From contig JAEILZ010000008.1 of NCBI GenBank assembly GCA_018873225.1, positions 2,914,001-2,978,000 on the forward strand: a DNA stretch of 64,000 nucleotides, read 5' to 3'. The notes under the pieces were generated by a model. That model was not told the DNA's origin. It saw only the letters and a list, made by a program, of their open reading frames with translations, and searched no databases. A program made the position numbers and the translations under genes. This document shows, piece after piece, positions 21,820 through 33,759 of this stretch (position 1 is the stretch's first letter; each line of letters begins with the position of its first letter). The stretch comes from [Phialemoniopsis] sp. UDSM-2020. Lineage: Eukaryota > Ascomycota > Sordariomycetes > Thyridiales > Thyridiaceae.

Positions 21820-23144
21820 GATGGCGAGGTGTCGTCCCTTCCGGAAAGGTCAAGGTTGGACGGATGGGGAGGCGATCGCCGCCGGTCTGCGTGGTCGGGA
21901 GAAGGGAAGATGGTGTCGCTGTGTAAGGAAGTACTTGGCGATAGCTTCAACCTTGTGCGTATGAGGTGGTTATGTCACGGTGAGTAAGCAGCTGCAAGAT
22001 GCAGCTTAGGAGCTGCTTATCGGCACCATCCATCCCGCCTGCACTGATAAGCGTGTGGGTGGCAACATAGAAGCTCGCTGTAGCATAGTGCCATGACAGC
22101 GGCCGCTGGGATACCCCGCATCCTGCAGAACGCCTGCATTTCAGCAGAAGTCGTCCAGGAGGCATGTCAAGCATGGATCTTCTCCAACACCAGCGATGTC
22201 ATGGGGAATGCAGGGTTTCTACGTGTACCTGGCATGCTTCGTATGTGCATGCACATACAGCTGGTAGGCTTCTGAACTGAAGCCGAGCGCGATGCCGTTG
22301 TCTCGTACGCCGGTCGGCGTTAACGCTGGATCACAGCTCACCTCATCGTCAAAGTAGTCACGGATGGGTAAGTCTATTGGAAACAGCAATAAAATGCCTC
22401 CTCGTCCGTCAACCCCGAGCCTGAAGCTCAACATGCCAGAAACATCCGACTTTTCTCCAGGTTCGGGTCCTAGAAATATAGCCTATGCGGGGAGAAAGGC
22501 CAGCGTCTTTAGCAGACATCAATTAACCACCGAAACCCAGCAGCAAGATGGTGCCTGGGTGTCCCATTGGCCTCTCGGGTCCGGGAGAATCTCTCGTGCA
22601 CACAATTGCGCCCCGATGCGTCAACTGCCGTCCCAGAAGGGGACTTAGCCTTGTGGGATTACGCTTCAGAGACCCCACCAGTCCATCTCAGGTAGTAGCT
22701 GGTACCACTTTCGCCCCGCGGATCGCGTCTCACAGCTACGATTTCCCATGGATGATTCCCGGATGTTTTAAAAAGTTGGGGAACCCCTCCTCCCCTTGTG
22801 CTCTGGAGTCCGCTGGAGACCGGCTCGTAGGAAAGAAAGAGGCGAAGAAAAGGAAACTTATAACGAACTACCCAACGATCCCGTGAACAATCAATCGCTG
22901 GTAGCTCGCTGTCAAAAACGAACGGCGTCATTCTCAATTCGGAGCTATCTACCCTACGGAGCTCCAAATACTCCACTCTAAACCGTCGACAGGCCCCGAC
23001 ATCCGTCGGTAGCTTCAGGAAAACGAGTTCTCACAGCGACTCCCGTTGAAAGGAAAAAAGGAGCAGGAAGAAATCCCGGGTTCATCACATAATTACCATA
23101 CGAGTGCAAAGGGTTTCATACAACCCGCAAGACCATCGCCCAGC
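21820..23144. other. Intergenic
   Basis: About 1.3 kb between divergent genes. An imperfect nested palindrome (TAAGCAGCT at 21985 and AGCTGCTTA ending at 22019) can form a hairpin. ORFs are short and unsupported. Confidence 0.4.
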
Positions 23145-24381
23145 ATGGCTGCAAGCACGCTCCCCTCCAACTCGCTCAAGAAGATCAACCTCACCCACGT
23201 GGCCCACGTCTACTACAAGCACAAGGACATCGAGCCCGCCCGCCAGTTCGCCGAGGACTTTGGCTTCGAGGAGTGCAAGCGCGAGGGTAATCGCACCTAC
23301 TACCGCGGCTACGGCTCCGAGCCCTTCGTCCTGTGCCTCGAGGAGGCCGAGGCCAAGTCCTTCGGCGGTGCCGCCTTCGCCGTTGAGTCCGAGGAGGACC
23401 TCGTCCACGCCTCCAAAGTCCTGCCCAAGGAGGCGAGGGCCACCGAGGTCTATGAGCTCACCGATGCGCCTGGCGGTGGCAAGTGCGTGACCTTTTACGA
23501 CCCCGTCGACGGCTTCCCGTTCCACCTGGTGCACGGGCAGCAAAAGGTCGAGCCGAGGGACCCGCACTTCCCCGTGCTCAAGTTCAACTATGTGAGTAGC
23601 CTTGGATACCCGCCGTGTAAGTAAGAGTCGTAATGGCTGATCAATGTTCGTCGATATAGCCCGAGGAGAAGAACCGTGGCGTCAACCAGAAGCAGCGCTT
23701 CGAGAAGAGGCCGGCGCCCGTGCACAAGCTTGGCCACTTTGGCATGTGCGTCACCAACTTTGCCAAGTGCTACGAGTTCTACTCGACCTACTTCAACTTC
23801 TTCCCCAGCGAGGTATGTATTAGCCGTTATTCGATATGAGTGAAGAGGGTTTAATTACTAACAATCGTCGGTTCACAGCTCAACTATGGCCCAGACGACA
23901 AGGATATCACAGTGTTCTTCCGTCTGAACCGGGGCAACGAGAAGGTCGACCACCACTGCTTCTTCTTCTTTGAGGGTGAGTCTGGATTCCATACGAATGT
24001 GAGAATTAGACTGACCATACATCCAGGCCCCAAGATGCACGTCCACCACTCATCCTTTGAGACGCACGACTTTGATGCCCAGGTCCTCGGCCACGACTGG
24101 CTGAGGCACAAGAACTACAAGCCCCTGTGGGGTGTCGGCCGCCACATCATGGGCAGCCAAATCTTTGACTATTGGTTTGACCCCTCGGGCCACGTCATGG
24201 AGCACTACGTCGATGGTGACCTGCTCGACATGACGGAGCCAACGCACCGTACGCCTGCGTCGCCGGACAACCTGCATGTCTGGGGTAAGTTACCAGTCCA
24301 AGGCTTTCTTCCAAATAGAATATGATGACTGACATTTGTTGACGGATAGGTCCTGACCTGCCCCCTACTTTCCTGACGTGA
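23145..24381 (+). CDS. Extradiol dioxygenase/glyoxalase-fold protein (catechol 2,3-dioxygenase-like)
   Basis: Five exons (23145-23591, 23660-23812, 23879-23975, 24027-24284, 24350-24381) encode 328 residues. The protein has two vicinal-oxygen-chelate halves: INLTHVAHVYYKHKD starts the first and KLGHFGMCVTNFAKCYEFY the second. Probable metal ligands are the His in KLGHFG, the His in MHVHHSSFE and the Glu in HVMEHYVDGD. This is the H-H-E set of type I extradiol dioxygenases. Fungal relatives are annotated as glyoxalase family or trihydroxytoluene oxygenase-like, mostly of unknown substrate. The start at 23145 follows a non-conserved in-frame extension. It ends less than 300 bases before a MITE. 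Confidence 0.85.
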
Positions 24382-25853
24382 GTGAGTTGGTGAACGTGCG
24401 GGAGGGAGGTTATGACTGAAATGAAAATGGAAAGAATGGAAAGGGGCCAGAATGATTGTGTACTTCTAAGTAGCTCTGAGGAATTGAGACCGGAATGAAC
24501 AAGTCTGACAAGTTGAAACTCGAAAGGTGACTGTCCGAGTACTTTCCGACATGGTAGGGTCACGTTCTTATTATACACGCAAATGCCTCCACTGGTCGAA
24601 TATGTCTCTCGTAGGCCAACGTAATACCAGGTAAGTCTTGGCCTACAAGTGGGTGTCAGAACGGTTGACGGTTTTGGATCAATCTCTACCCAAATTGCTA
24701 ACAGACCGAATCATCCATTCATGCTTAGGTAGTGGGATAATCCTGGTTGATCAGTTAATGATCGAGGTTCATCCACAAGGAAAATCGTCAACCTTTCTGA
24801 CACCCACTTGGCCTACTTGATGAGCACTGGTGTGATGCTCGGCTCATATCCCTACCGGTCCCGGTCTGCTCCCCCCACCGGCCGAGCCGATCATTCGCTT
24901 GCTTCTCCGGATGCTCTCCGCGAGGCGTCCTGCTGGGCTGACGGCACTTTAACCGAACCCTCGGGCCAGCGCTCTCCGCAAACAAGTCAGCCCGCTGCTA
25001 CCCCATGTCGCAGCATGCCACTGCATGGAGACGGTAGTATTCACAGCTGAGATTCTAATAATGGAAGAAGATCTTCAATTTCCTCAAGGTTTACAGGCTG
25101 CCCAGAGGTAGCAGAGTTATCCGAGCTGTGTGCGGATTTGGTTCATCGCATGACATGATGGGCGGACTGGGGGCGGAGATCAGAGCACACCCCGGTCACG
25201 CCAAGGACCCAACGGCTCTTCCCAACTGCCGTCTTTGGCGTTGGCGCGGTCTGCCCAGAAGCTTGACAACCCCATCTACCGGATGGACGGTCCATTATCG
25301 CGAGGCGGACTGGTGCTCAAGTTTTGTCTAATGATCACAAGCACCTATTTGACGGGCTTGGGGACTCTTGGGAGTACACTGATAGTGATCGGGATCAAGG
25401 GCACATGTACTGATTGTCTTCCTAGTCAAATATATGAAGAACATATATCTCTGCCCCAGCTCAATCTCGATGATCACTGTAGCATTGACCCAGCCCCCGG
25501 CGATGTCTAGCAGGAAAGCAATATTCCCCGCAGAACCCCACGCGGTTGAGGATAACCAAAGCTACGCCAAGCTGCTTTGCCATGCCGCTGCATTGTTTAA
25601 TCCACCAAACAAAAGTGATCGGCCGCCAGACCATGTCAGCGAGCAACCATTGCGATCGTCACGTAAGCTCATTGGCCTAGCCTTCCGTCCACCTACCTGC
25701 ATGGTAGGCTGCGAGGTGACCCCGTCTCCGGGCATTGACAGCTCTAGTATGGGCAGGAAGAGCTATTAAAGGGGAGCTCTTGTCCACCCATCTGTCAACA
25801 CCGGCCCTAGCAAGGACCACGTCCCATTACAGCATCGACAACCAGCCCTAATC
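24382..25853. other. Intergenic containing a MITE
   Basis: About 1.47 kb. A 163-bp inverted-repeat element is present at 24647-24809 and is described separately. Elsewhere only short unsupported ORFs are seen. A TATTAAAG element near 25763-25770 may be the TATA box of the sugar transporter. Confidence 0.4.
24647..24809. mobile_element. MITE-like inverted-repeat element with target-site duplication
   Basis: The element starts AAGTGGGTGTCAGAACGG at 24647 and ends with the near-complement TTTCTGACACCCACTT at 24809. The terminal inverted repeats match over about 30 bases, through GTTGACG(G/A)TTTT, with a few mismatches. The 7-bp GGCCTAC directly flanks both sides (24640-24646 and 24810-24816). 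It extends to TTGGCCTAC if the terminal TT is counted in the target site. There is no coding capacity. Size, inverted repeats and target-site duplication define a non-autonomous DNA transposon. The duplication length is ambiguous (7-9 bp), so superfamily (hAT or Mutator-like) is open. Confidence 0.75.
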
Positions 25854-27615
25854 ATGGCAATCATTGGCCACAAAGAAGAGCACGTTGATCCTCGACTGTC
25901 GAGGATCGCGGAAGCCGACACGCAGAGATGGTACCAGAAGCCCAACCTTCGATTCCTGTACCTCATCATGATCCCGACCTGCCTCGGCGTGGAGTGGACC
26001 TCTGGGTTCGACTCGTCCATGATGAACAGTCTGCAGGCTGTCAAGTCTTGGGTTGACTGTAAGCCTAGTCTCCTCTTCACGATGACCCTATGCCACATCT
26101 GACCTGCACCCGCAGACTTCGGTAAACCCAACTCGTCCCGTCTCGGCCTCCTCAACGCCATGTACTCGCTCGGCGCCCTCATGGCCATCCCGTTCATCCC
26201 TTCCGTCTCGCAGTATCTCGGCCGTCGGCGCACTATCCTCGCGGGCTCTGTCGTCATGTGCATGGGTGCCGGCCTCCAGGCGGGCGCACGCAACACCGAC
26301 ATGTTCCTCGCGTCGCGCTGGGTGCTCGGCTTCGGCATCCCCTTTGCCATCGTCAACGCCTCGGCTCTCATTGGTGAACTTAGTTATGCCAAGGAGCGCC
26401 CCATTATGACCTCGTAAGTCCATATCTGCTCACAAGGCCGCCCGTATTCTTCCCCTGTTCTCCGATACTGATCTTTCCCAAGTCTGTTCAACGCCAGCTG
26501 GTTCGTCGGCGCCATCATCGCCGCCGGCGTCACCTACGGCACCTTCCAGATGGCCAGCACCTGGGCCTGGCGACTGCCCTCGCTGCTGCAGCTCGTCCCC
26601 TCGCTGTGCCAGCTGACCTTCATGTGGTGGTGTCCCGAGTCCCCCCGCTGGCTCATCTCGCAGGACCGCGCCGACGAGGCCTTCGCCATCCTGCAGCGGT
26701 ACCACTCCGAGGGCGCCGACGGCGACGAGTTCGTGCGCCTCGAGTACGCGCAGATCCAGTCCACCATCGCGCAGGAGAAGGAGAACGCCCGCCGGTTCGT
26801 CTGGGCCGATGTCGTGCGCGACGCGCCTATGCGCCGGCGGTTCCTGCTTGCTGCTGTCGTGGGATTCTTTACGCAGTGGAGCGGGAACGGGTTGATCTCG
26901 TTTTACATGAAGAAGATTCTCAATCTAGTCGGTATCAAGGACGATCGCACGGTGCAAAAGGTTATCCTTAGCAACACCTGCTGGGGCTTCATCAACGCTG
27001 TGCCGATTGCCCTTATTGCTCCGCGATTCAAGCGCAGAACCATGTTCTTGATCTGCACCTGCGGTACCGCCGTCGTGTACACTGTGTGGACGATTGCGTC
27101 TGCTAGGTTCGACATCGAAAGGTCTCAGCGCGCGGCTATCCCGGTGTTGGTCTTTATCTTTGTCTACTCACCGTGAGTTTCCTCCCCATCTCCCTTCATA
27201 TGTTTGTCACACTAACTTTAAGCCCAGTCTCTACAACATCGGCTGGAACGCCCTGACCTACACCTACATGGTCGAGATCTTCCCGTTCGCCCAGCGTGCC
27301 CAGGGCATCGCCGTCGAGCAGCTGACGGTGCGCTTCGCCGTCTTCTTCAACACCTACGTCAACCCCGTCGCCCTCGACTCCATCGGCTGGAAGTACTACA
27401 TCGTCTACTGCGTGTGGATCCTCGTCGAGATTTTCACCGTCTACACGCTCTTCCCCGAGACGCAGGGCCGCACGCTCGAGGAGCTGAGCTTCATCTTTGA
27501 GGGCAAGGAGGTGCAGAACAAGGTCCAGCACAACACTGACAAGGTGCTCGAGCACGTCGAGATGGATGTCAGACATGAGCCGACGGCGGAGGGCGATGCT
27601 GCGAGGAGGGCTTGA
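25854..27615 (+). CDS. MFS sugar transporter (lactose permease/hexose transporter type)
   Basis: Four exons (25854-26058, 26116-26413, 26483-27172, 27228-27615) encode 526 residues. Sugar-porter signatures are present: YLGRRRTILAGS (cytosolic loop 2-3), PESPRWLISQ after helix 6, and PETQGRTLEEL at the end of helix 12. GFDSSMMNSLQ in helix 1 and WNALTYTYMVEIFP match fungal lactose/hexose permeases. Twelve transmembrane helices with a large central loop are expected at the plasma membrane, working as a proton symporter. The substrate could be a mono- or disaccharide. The C-terminal 40 residues are acidic and hydrophilic. Confidence 0.92.
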
Positions 27616-28036
27616 GCCATTCGAGATGCTGCGGGGATAGGCGAGTCTGAAGAGAACGGTACAAATTCAGTCGTAATGAGGAACATCACTGATTAGATCT
27701 GAAGATCAATGGGGAAGCCTTGGATGTCGTCGCTTTCTAGTCAGGACGCCCACCACGTTCCCCGGAGTCGGGGTCCATTTCCGACGAAGCAGGTTCGAAA
27801 GAGTGATAATTTGAAATCATCAATACAATTTCTATGACAAGCGAACCAATGTGGTCCCTAATTATGGACAGGAATTTGGAATAGAATGAAAATGACACAA
27901 ATTCCCTATACGTAAAGGTAAAATAAAGCACTTGAGCGAATTCTTTGTGCAAATGCCATGCTTCCCTCGCAGCCCGAATTAGCTCATTATTTAGAGGCAC
28001 AAGACATTCCGTATCCGGCCTTGCCACAGCACAACG
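27616..28036. other. Convergent 3' region
   Basis: About 420 bases, AT-richer than its surroundings, between the sugar-transporter stop and the convergent small secreted protein gene. No gene was recognised. Confidence 0.35.
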
Positions 28037-28347
28037 TCAATGCTTGGTCGCTAAGTCACTCGCCATTAGTGAAATTGTTTTAAAACTGCCATCCTGGGCA
28101 TCGCCTCGGCATCTGTTGAAGCAGATGAGTCACTGTTGAAGTCGCAGACAGGGAAAGCTTACTTGGGAAAGAGGCATTTGCCGCGAATCAACTGGCATTG
28201 GGGTATGCTCCCGTCAGACCTGAATGCGCATCGAGCTGACAGGTCCTCGTTGACGTTTTCTACTCCACCGTGGCTGCATCCACAGTAAGTCTTTGCAAGA
28301 GCCCCAGAGAAGAGGAAGGGAAGGAGGAGAAAAGTGTCGATGCGCAT
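28037..28347 (-). CDS. Small cysteine-rich secreted protein, probably spliced
   Basis: The minus-strand start at 28347 begins MRIDTFLLLPFLFSGALAKT, a clear signal peptide. The mature part reads YCGCSHGG, then ARC, QC and GKCLFPK. Read without splicing it stops at 28159 (62 residues, five Cys). A good donor (AA|GTAAGC at 28162) and acceptor (CAACAG ending 28113) would splice to exon 28112-28037, giving 86 residues and a sixth Cys directly after FPK. An even number of Cys favours the spliced form. A TATAAA box lies at 28478-28473. The type resembles small secreted proteins of plant-associated fungi; no function assigned. Confidence 0.5.
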
Positions 28348-29111
28348 TGTGGTGATGTAAACCAAAGGGATGATTCGTTCCGTTTTGTTTGAGGTGGACG
28401 GCTGAATGTTGAAGCAAGGCAATGTGATGATTTCCTTGAATCGAGGCAAGAAAGACAGTTCATTCTCTTCTCTTTATACTTTGTATGTTGTTGCCGTCGC
28501 CTGTGTTATTTCTTAGGGTACAGGGTGTGGCCCACATCTCGAGCGCCCCTGAACGAGAAGCGGCCGCTATCTTCATTTCCAAACCTTGCTTCTAAAAATT
28601 CATATTACGATGCATGACAACGAGACACATAGCCGCTTCGGGAAATGCTAGGTAGAAGCTAGCGGAGACTCGCCGACAAGTCCGCAGTCGATCCCCGGGG
28701 AAAGGGAGGAGCCAAGTCCTACGAAGGCTATAGGGGAAAGCTTTCATCCCGATGGGAAGTCACAGAAGCCCCATACAGTCGCAAAGTACAACAGTGAGGC
28801 TGGTCTGAAAACATGGACCCTGGCCTAGCGTATATGGACTTGACTGGGAATAAATACTTGCTCATGACACTTCTGTAAATGATCTACGGAGTACTCTCAA
28901 AGTAGATGCATTGGTCCCCAAACTTTTCACATGGAGACAAAGACATCGAACAGCCACCATGTCTACCCCGAAGGTCTCCTTGGTCGCCGAAGGGGGGGCT
29001 TGTAGTACGTGTGACCTGGTACCAGTATTTACAAAAGTCAGTATCGATCAACTTGAACCCCGAACCAATCCTAGGAACACAGAAATCATTGTTGATGGCC
29101 TTTGCTCCCTT
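28348..29111. other. Intergenic
   Basis: This holds the promoter side of the small secreted protein gene, with its TATA box at 28473-28478, and the 3' flank of the transporter. Short overlapping ORFs near 28906-29336 are antisense to the transporter's last exon and are unsupported. Confidence 0.35.
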
Positions 29112-30864
29112 TTAGTTCTTGCCGGTCACGGCGCCATATATGTAAGACGTCCAACCGCCCAGCATAAGAATCAACACCATCGAGAAGCAAGTTGTGGAAA
29201 TGAGCCTGTTCCTGGGCAGACCCTCGTCATAGAACTTGCGTATCCACTCAACAAGGATCTCCTTTCTAGCAAACCGTTGCTTTCTGTTCCATTGCAGAGA
29301 GCCGACGCCGGTGCTGGTGAAGCTGAAAACCAGTAGGACCAGCGTAATGACCAGAGAACAGCTGGACAAAGCCATGTATAGAATGATGACCTTGTCATAT
29401 GAATTGTTGCTGGCATCCTGTATAACACCGGCAGCGATGCCGATGACCTGATTTATCCTGCGGGTGCCAAGGAGTTAGTAACTAAAGAGCCTGAGACAAC
29501 GGCATGTGTTACTTACGAGGTTGACACGAGGACTTTGACTGCATATGCTGTGCCAAAGGAGGACTGTCTTGGGACTGTAGTACGGATGCAGTCGATAATG
29601 TTCATTGGACTGTAGACAGAGGCGATGGCAAAGATGCCGAATGCCGCGGCTGTACCGGGGATGGTGCTCGCCCAATTGACCAGTGTCATTGCTATGAAGA
29701 CTCCAGCTCCGGTGATGAATACTAGCGAAAGTTAGCCATTCCTGCAGTGCTGAAAACGAATGATTTTTGAGGCACTCACAGAATGTCACACGGTTGCCTA
29801 TGACATCAATGATGAACCCCAAAGCCGGCACGAGGATGAATCCGGCGTCCTTGGCCAAGGTTGTATACCATCCAGCCTTGACGGCGCTAATGTTGAAACG
29901 CTGCTCCGCGAACTCGGTCGAGTTTGCGTTGAAGATGACGATCGTGCTTGTCGTGAAGAGCGAGTAAACGATGATCAACCAGTAAGAGTAAGGAAGCTCC
30001 AGGATCTTCTTGAGCTCCAGCTTCTTCGACCGTGTTTGCAATTTGTCGCCAGTCGCAGGATCGATGATGTCTCCGTACTTGTGCTCGGTCTTCTTGGTGA
30101 ACCAGTAGAAGACGCCGCAGCAGATGTTCGTGAAGATGTTGACGAAAAAGGCGATCCAATACACCCAGGCAAAGTTTCCGAGATTCTAATAAGAAAATGA
30201 ACCTGATTAGTTGCTTGTCTCCAACCAGAAATTACTGAACTTGCGTTGTTTAACTCACCTTAGAGATGACATTGGCAGTTCCAGCACCCGCCAAGCTGCC
30301 CAGCTTGTTGAACATAAGTTCGAGCCCCAACGTGGATGCGAACCCGTTGCTCGGCGCAAACCATGACGAGAAGACCTGGAACTGGGCGATCTGGGTCGAG
30401 CAGTCTCCAAGAGCGAGCAAGACTCTCGCGACGATCATGAAGCGGAAGCTCCGTACCTGAGCGGCGGCAGCGATGAGGATCGAAGCAACGGAGTACAGAG
30501 CATTGCCGTAGAACAAGGTAGAAGCCCCGCCAAACCGGTCTGTCAGATAGCCGGCAGCGAGAATCAAGACGGATTTGATCAGATCGTCTGTCGCATCGAG
30601 CAAGGCGTACGACGTGTTGTTGATGTGAAGCTCTTTCTTCAAGGTCGACTTCATCGGACTCGTGATGCCGCCACTCCAGGCACCACCGAAACGAATGAGG
30701 GATACCAAGACCACGGCTATGAGCTTCCACTGCCAAGGGGGTGATCTTTTCTCATCTGCAGAGGAGTCGGAAGCGGCATCCTTGTCGGGGACCGGTGTAG
30801 TCGTTGTGTCGGTGACATCTTTGGCCTCCATAACGCCTTGGTGGTGATCACTAGATGGAGCCAT
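29112..30864 (-). CDS. MFS transporter, MFSD1-like
   Basis: Four minus-strand exons (30864-30259, 30185-29780, 29721-29517, 29457-29112) encode 520 residues. After a polar N-terminus of about 45 residues come twelve predicted helices. Family-like blocks are LHINNTSYALLDATDD, AAGYLTDRFGGASTLFYGNA, RVLLALGDCSTQIAQFQVFSSWF and VPALGFIIDVIGNRVTF. This layout resembles MFSD1-type carriers (lysosomal dipeptide uniporter in animals) rather than drug or sugar transporters. A vacuolar location would follow from that family but no targeting motif is evident. The homology judgement is by eye. Confidence 0.75.
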
Positions 30865-31703
30865 GACGATGACAAGGAACTAAGACGGCAGGCTTCTTCT
30901 GGTTACATGTACAACGAGATGAATTGATCGGCGCGTGGGATACACATGGCATTGTTTATATAATTTTTCTCATATTGCCTAGCTCGCTTATCTGATGATC
31001 TGATTAGATCTTGAGCAACTTTTTCCGCGGCCACTAAAAGATTAATTTCTTTGCAAGGAACACAAAGAGGCATGGCTTGGTTTTCTTTCTTCAAAATGGC
31101 ACATCGAAAAACGGCCAGGAGAGACATATACAGGGTTTATTGGAAGAATGCCAGCTTCTGTGGCCCATAAATCCACAGACTATTACGCAAGTCCGGTCCG
31201 CGTTCGAAGAAATTCTGGGACCAAATTGTCGGTCCTCGGCCGAGGTCCTATCGTGGGTTCGGTGCAGGTCCTATCAGAGGACTAACCAGTCAGCGCTGGC
31301 TCCCGACATCCACCAACCAGGCCTAAATAGGATTGGCTTCTGGCGACGACTTGGCATCTTGGTAGGCCGGATGGAGCACATATAGCACCCATATCTCCAT
31401 TGCCCAGGAGACCCAGCCAGTAGGTTCCCAATGAACTCTTCGAAGGAGATTCGACAGTAGATGGTTTAACGTACATGCTCAAGAGCCAGACTTGAGCTGG
31501 TAAGTTGTACAGTTGTCGATCTATGCTCGACTTAGTAAGACTGTATGCAATCCTTCCGTTCAGCTCGGTGGGGCTGCTAGCGGAAGAGATGAATAATTGC
31601 CACTCTTTCCTCAATTGCGGCTGAGCAGCGCGGATAGTTTCATCGTCAGGGAAATATCCATGTAGAGCAATGCGAACAGCGCGGGCCCCGCGTAGAACCG
31701 AGC
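30865..31703. other. Intergenic, divergent
   Basis: About 840 bases between the MFSD1-like and HET genes. A 142-codon minus-strand ORF (31282-31710) overlaps the HET start codon region. It has no signal, domain or splice support and is not called as a gene. Confidence 0.35.
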
Positions 31704-33759
31704 ATGGCAACGAACGAGCCTCTATGCAGTTTCTGCGAGACTGTTCCTCTCAAGGTCGAGCTGCTGCAGGACCTTCTTCACATGAAGGACCAGGAGTTCG
31801 TGGTTGGAACCTGGGAGCACATCCAGACCAGCCCGTGCCCGCTCTGCCGGCTCCTCAAGCTCGCCGCTTTCGATGACAATAGGACCACTACGAAGGAGCG
31901 GAAGAAGTTTGAAGGACCCGTAGAGCTGTGGTGGTCCAATTCCTGGGGTGCCACAGGAATGGGAGGCTTCATTGTGCGTGGGTTGACTGAAGCGCACATT
32001 TGCTTCGCAACTCCCCCCGGCGAAGGAAACAACTACAACGAAGCCTACTGTCTCAAACAATTTGTTCCTGCCGAGATTGATATGCGGGTAGTGTCGGAAT
32101 GGATCACGGAGTGCGAATCGAATCACGATGAGAGGTGCAACCCTCGACGGACTCGTCGGTTCCAGGATGTGTTCCCTGGGCTCTCCGTGATGCGCTTCAT
32201 CGACGTTTTTCGCGGCTGTCTCGTCGAGACCACCGACTTGGAACAATACGTAGCGCTGTCGTACGTATGGGGCAACGTCAACAACTTCAGACTTACCACA
32301 ACGAACCGCCGAAAACTCCTTCAACCCGGATCAATCACACAGGCCAGAATACCAACAACAATAGGGGATGCTATATCTCTGACCAAGAAACTCGGTGTCC
32401 GGTACTTGTGGGTGGATGCTCTCTGCTTGATTCAAAACGACCCAGTGGATCTGGAGGAGGGCGTCACGGTGATGGACAAGGTCTATGAGAGCTCATGGTT
32501 GACAGTCATTGCGGCCTGCGGACACGACGCTAACGCAGGCTTGCCAGGCGTAGAGCCTGAGACGCGCTACCCACCGAGTAACGTAGTAGAGGTGAAGCCA
32601 GGTGTCTACCTCGGTTTGTTCACCTATCGCGACCAGCTGATGAGAGGCACCGTCTATCACTCGAGAGCATGGACGTAAGTGATGAAACTTCATAGCTTGC
32701 ACAAGATTGAATCCCGTTTGGCTCACAACCGTCTACATGTGCAGCTTTCAGGAGGATGTGCTCTGCCGGAGGGCAATCTACTTCGTCGACAACAAGCTAT
32801 TCTATCAATGCGCCAGCAAGGCGCACGCCGAACATGCGTGGATGCGCCGGGCGGCAGTGAAAAGCGGGTTTGAAAATGCCGCGTCACTCCTGCCCAATGC
32901 CGTCGAGCTACAGGTGCCACTTGACGACTTTGCCACCATGCTGCTCTACTACACCGAACGAGCTCTGACGAACCAGAATGACGTCCTGAGAGCAATGGCC
33001 GGTGTGATGCGCCGTATCACAGAGCTGGTCAAGTATCGATTTCTTGAGGGCCTACCTACGGCAGGCATCGATGTCTTCGTAGCATTCCGCGCCAACTTGA
33101 GCATCCTGCACCGGCGCGTAGGGCACCCATCCTACTCATGGACCGGTTGGAGAGGGCGTATTATTTACGGGATGGTTCAGGAGGCAGAGCAGTGGCTTGC
33201 GGACGACACGTGGATCATATGGTACAAGAGGAGCCCGTCGGGCGTGACGAACCTTGTATGGGACCTGGCGGCCAACGAATCTTGCGACATCAACCACTGG
33301 AGCTACGGCGGCTATCGCGAGAGACGGCCCTTCGTGTCGCCCGTGCCACTCACCCATCCGACTACACGTACGGCGCCATCCGAGGACATCGTGATTGAAG
33401 GGCCCGTCCCTGCCTACCCGCTGCTCCAGTTCTGGACACTCGCTGTGTCGTTCAAGCTCGTCGAAGTCGATGTGTTTCAATGCACATGCAGATTGCAGGG
33501 TGCGGATGGCAGCATCTGTGGCACGATGGACATGGACGGCCTGGAGGAGACGACATTCTTCGACTCGGTGTACCCCTTTGAGATGATTCTCTTGTCCACT
33601 GATTTCGACAAGAACGACATGAGGAGGCCGGTGTACAACATCATGATACTCGAGTGGAACGGTGGCTTTGCCGAGCGCAGAGGACTGGGTGGGCTGCACA
33701 GGGACAAGGTTGGCATGAGCTTCACAGAGCCGCGTTGGAAGGAGATCATCCTTGGCTGA
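31704..33759 (+). CDS. HET-domain (heterokaryon incompatibility) protein
   Basis: Two exons (31704-32674, 32745-33759) give 661 residues. All three HET blocks are present: YVALSYVWGN near residue 185, then DAISLTKKLGVRYLWVDALCLIQND about 40 residues later, and RAWTFQEDVLCRRAIYF, whose codons span the single intron. The N-terminal part has a Cys-rich start (PLCSFCETVPLK...CPLCRLLKLAA) common in HET proteins. Such proteins trigger cell death when genetically different hyphae fuse, and many lie near NLR genes. Here two NACHT-WD genes follow within 20 kb. The C-terminal 300 residues have no recognised domain. A strong hairpin lies 75 bases past the stop. Confidence 0.9.

Noticed and set aside
22460..22475. 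GGTTCGGGTCC as a tRNA B-box
   Set aside because: No A-box at the right distance and no cloverleaf could be drawn.
31282..31710. 142-codon minus-strand ORF upstream of the HET gene
   Set aside because: It overlaps the HET start, has no signal, membrane or domain features, and no partner exons were found.
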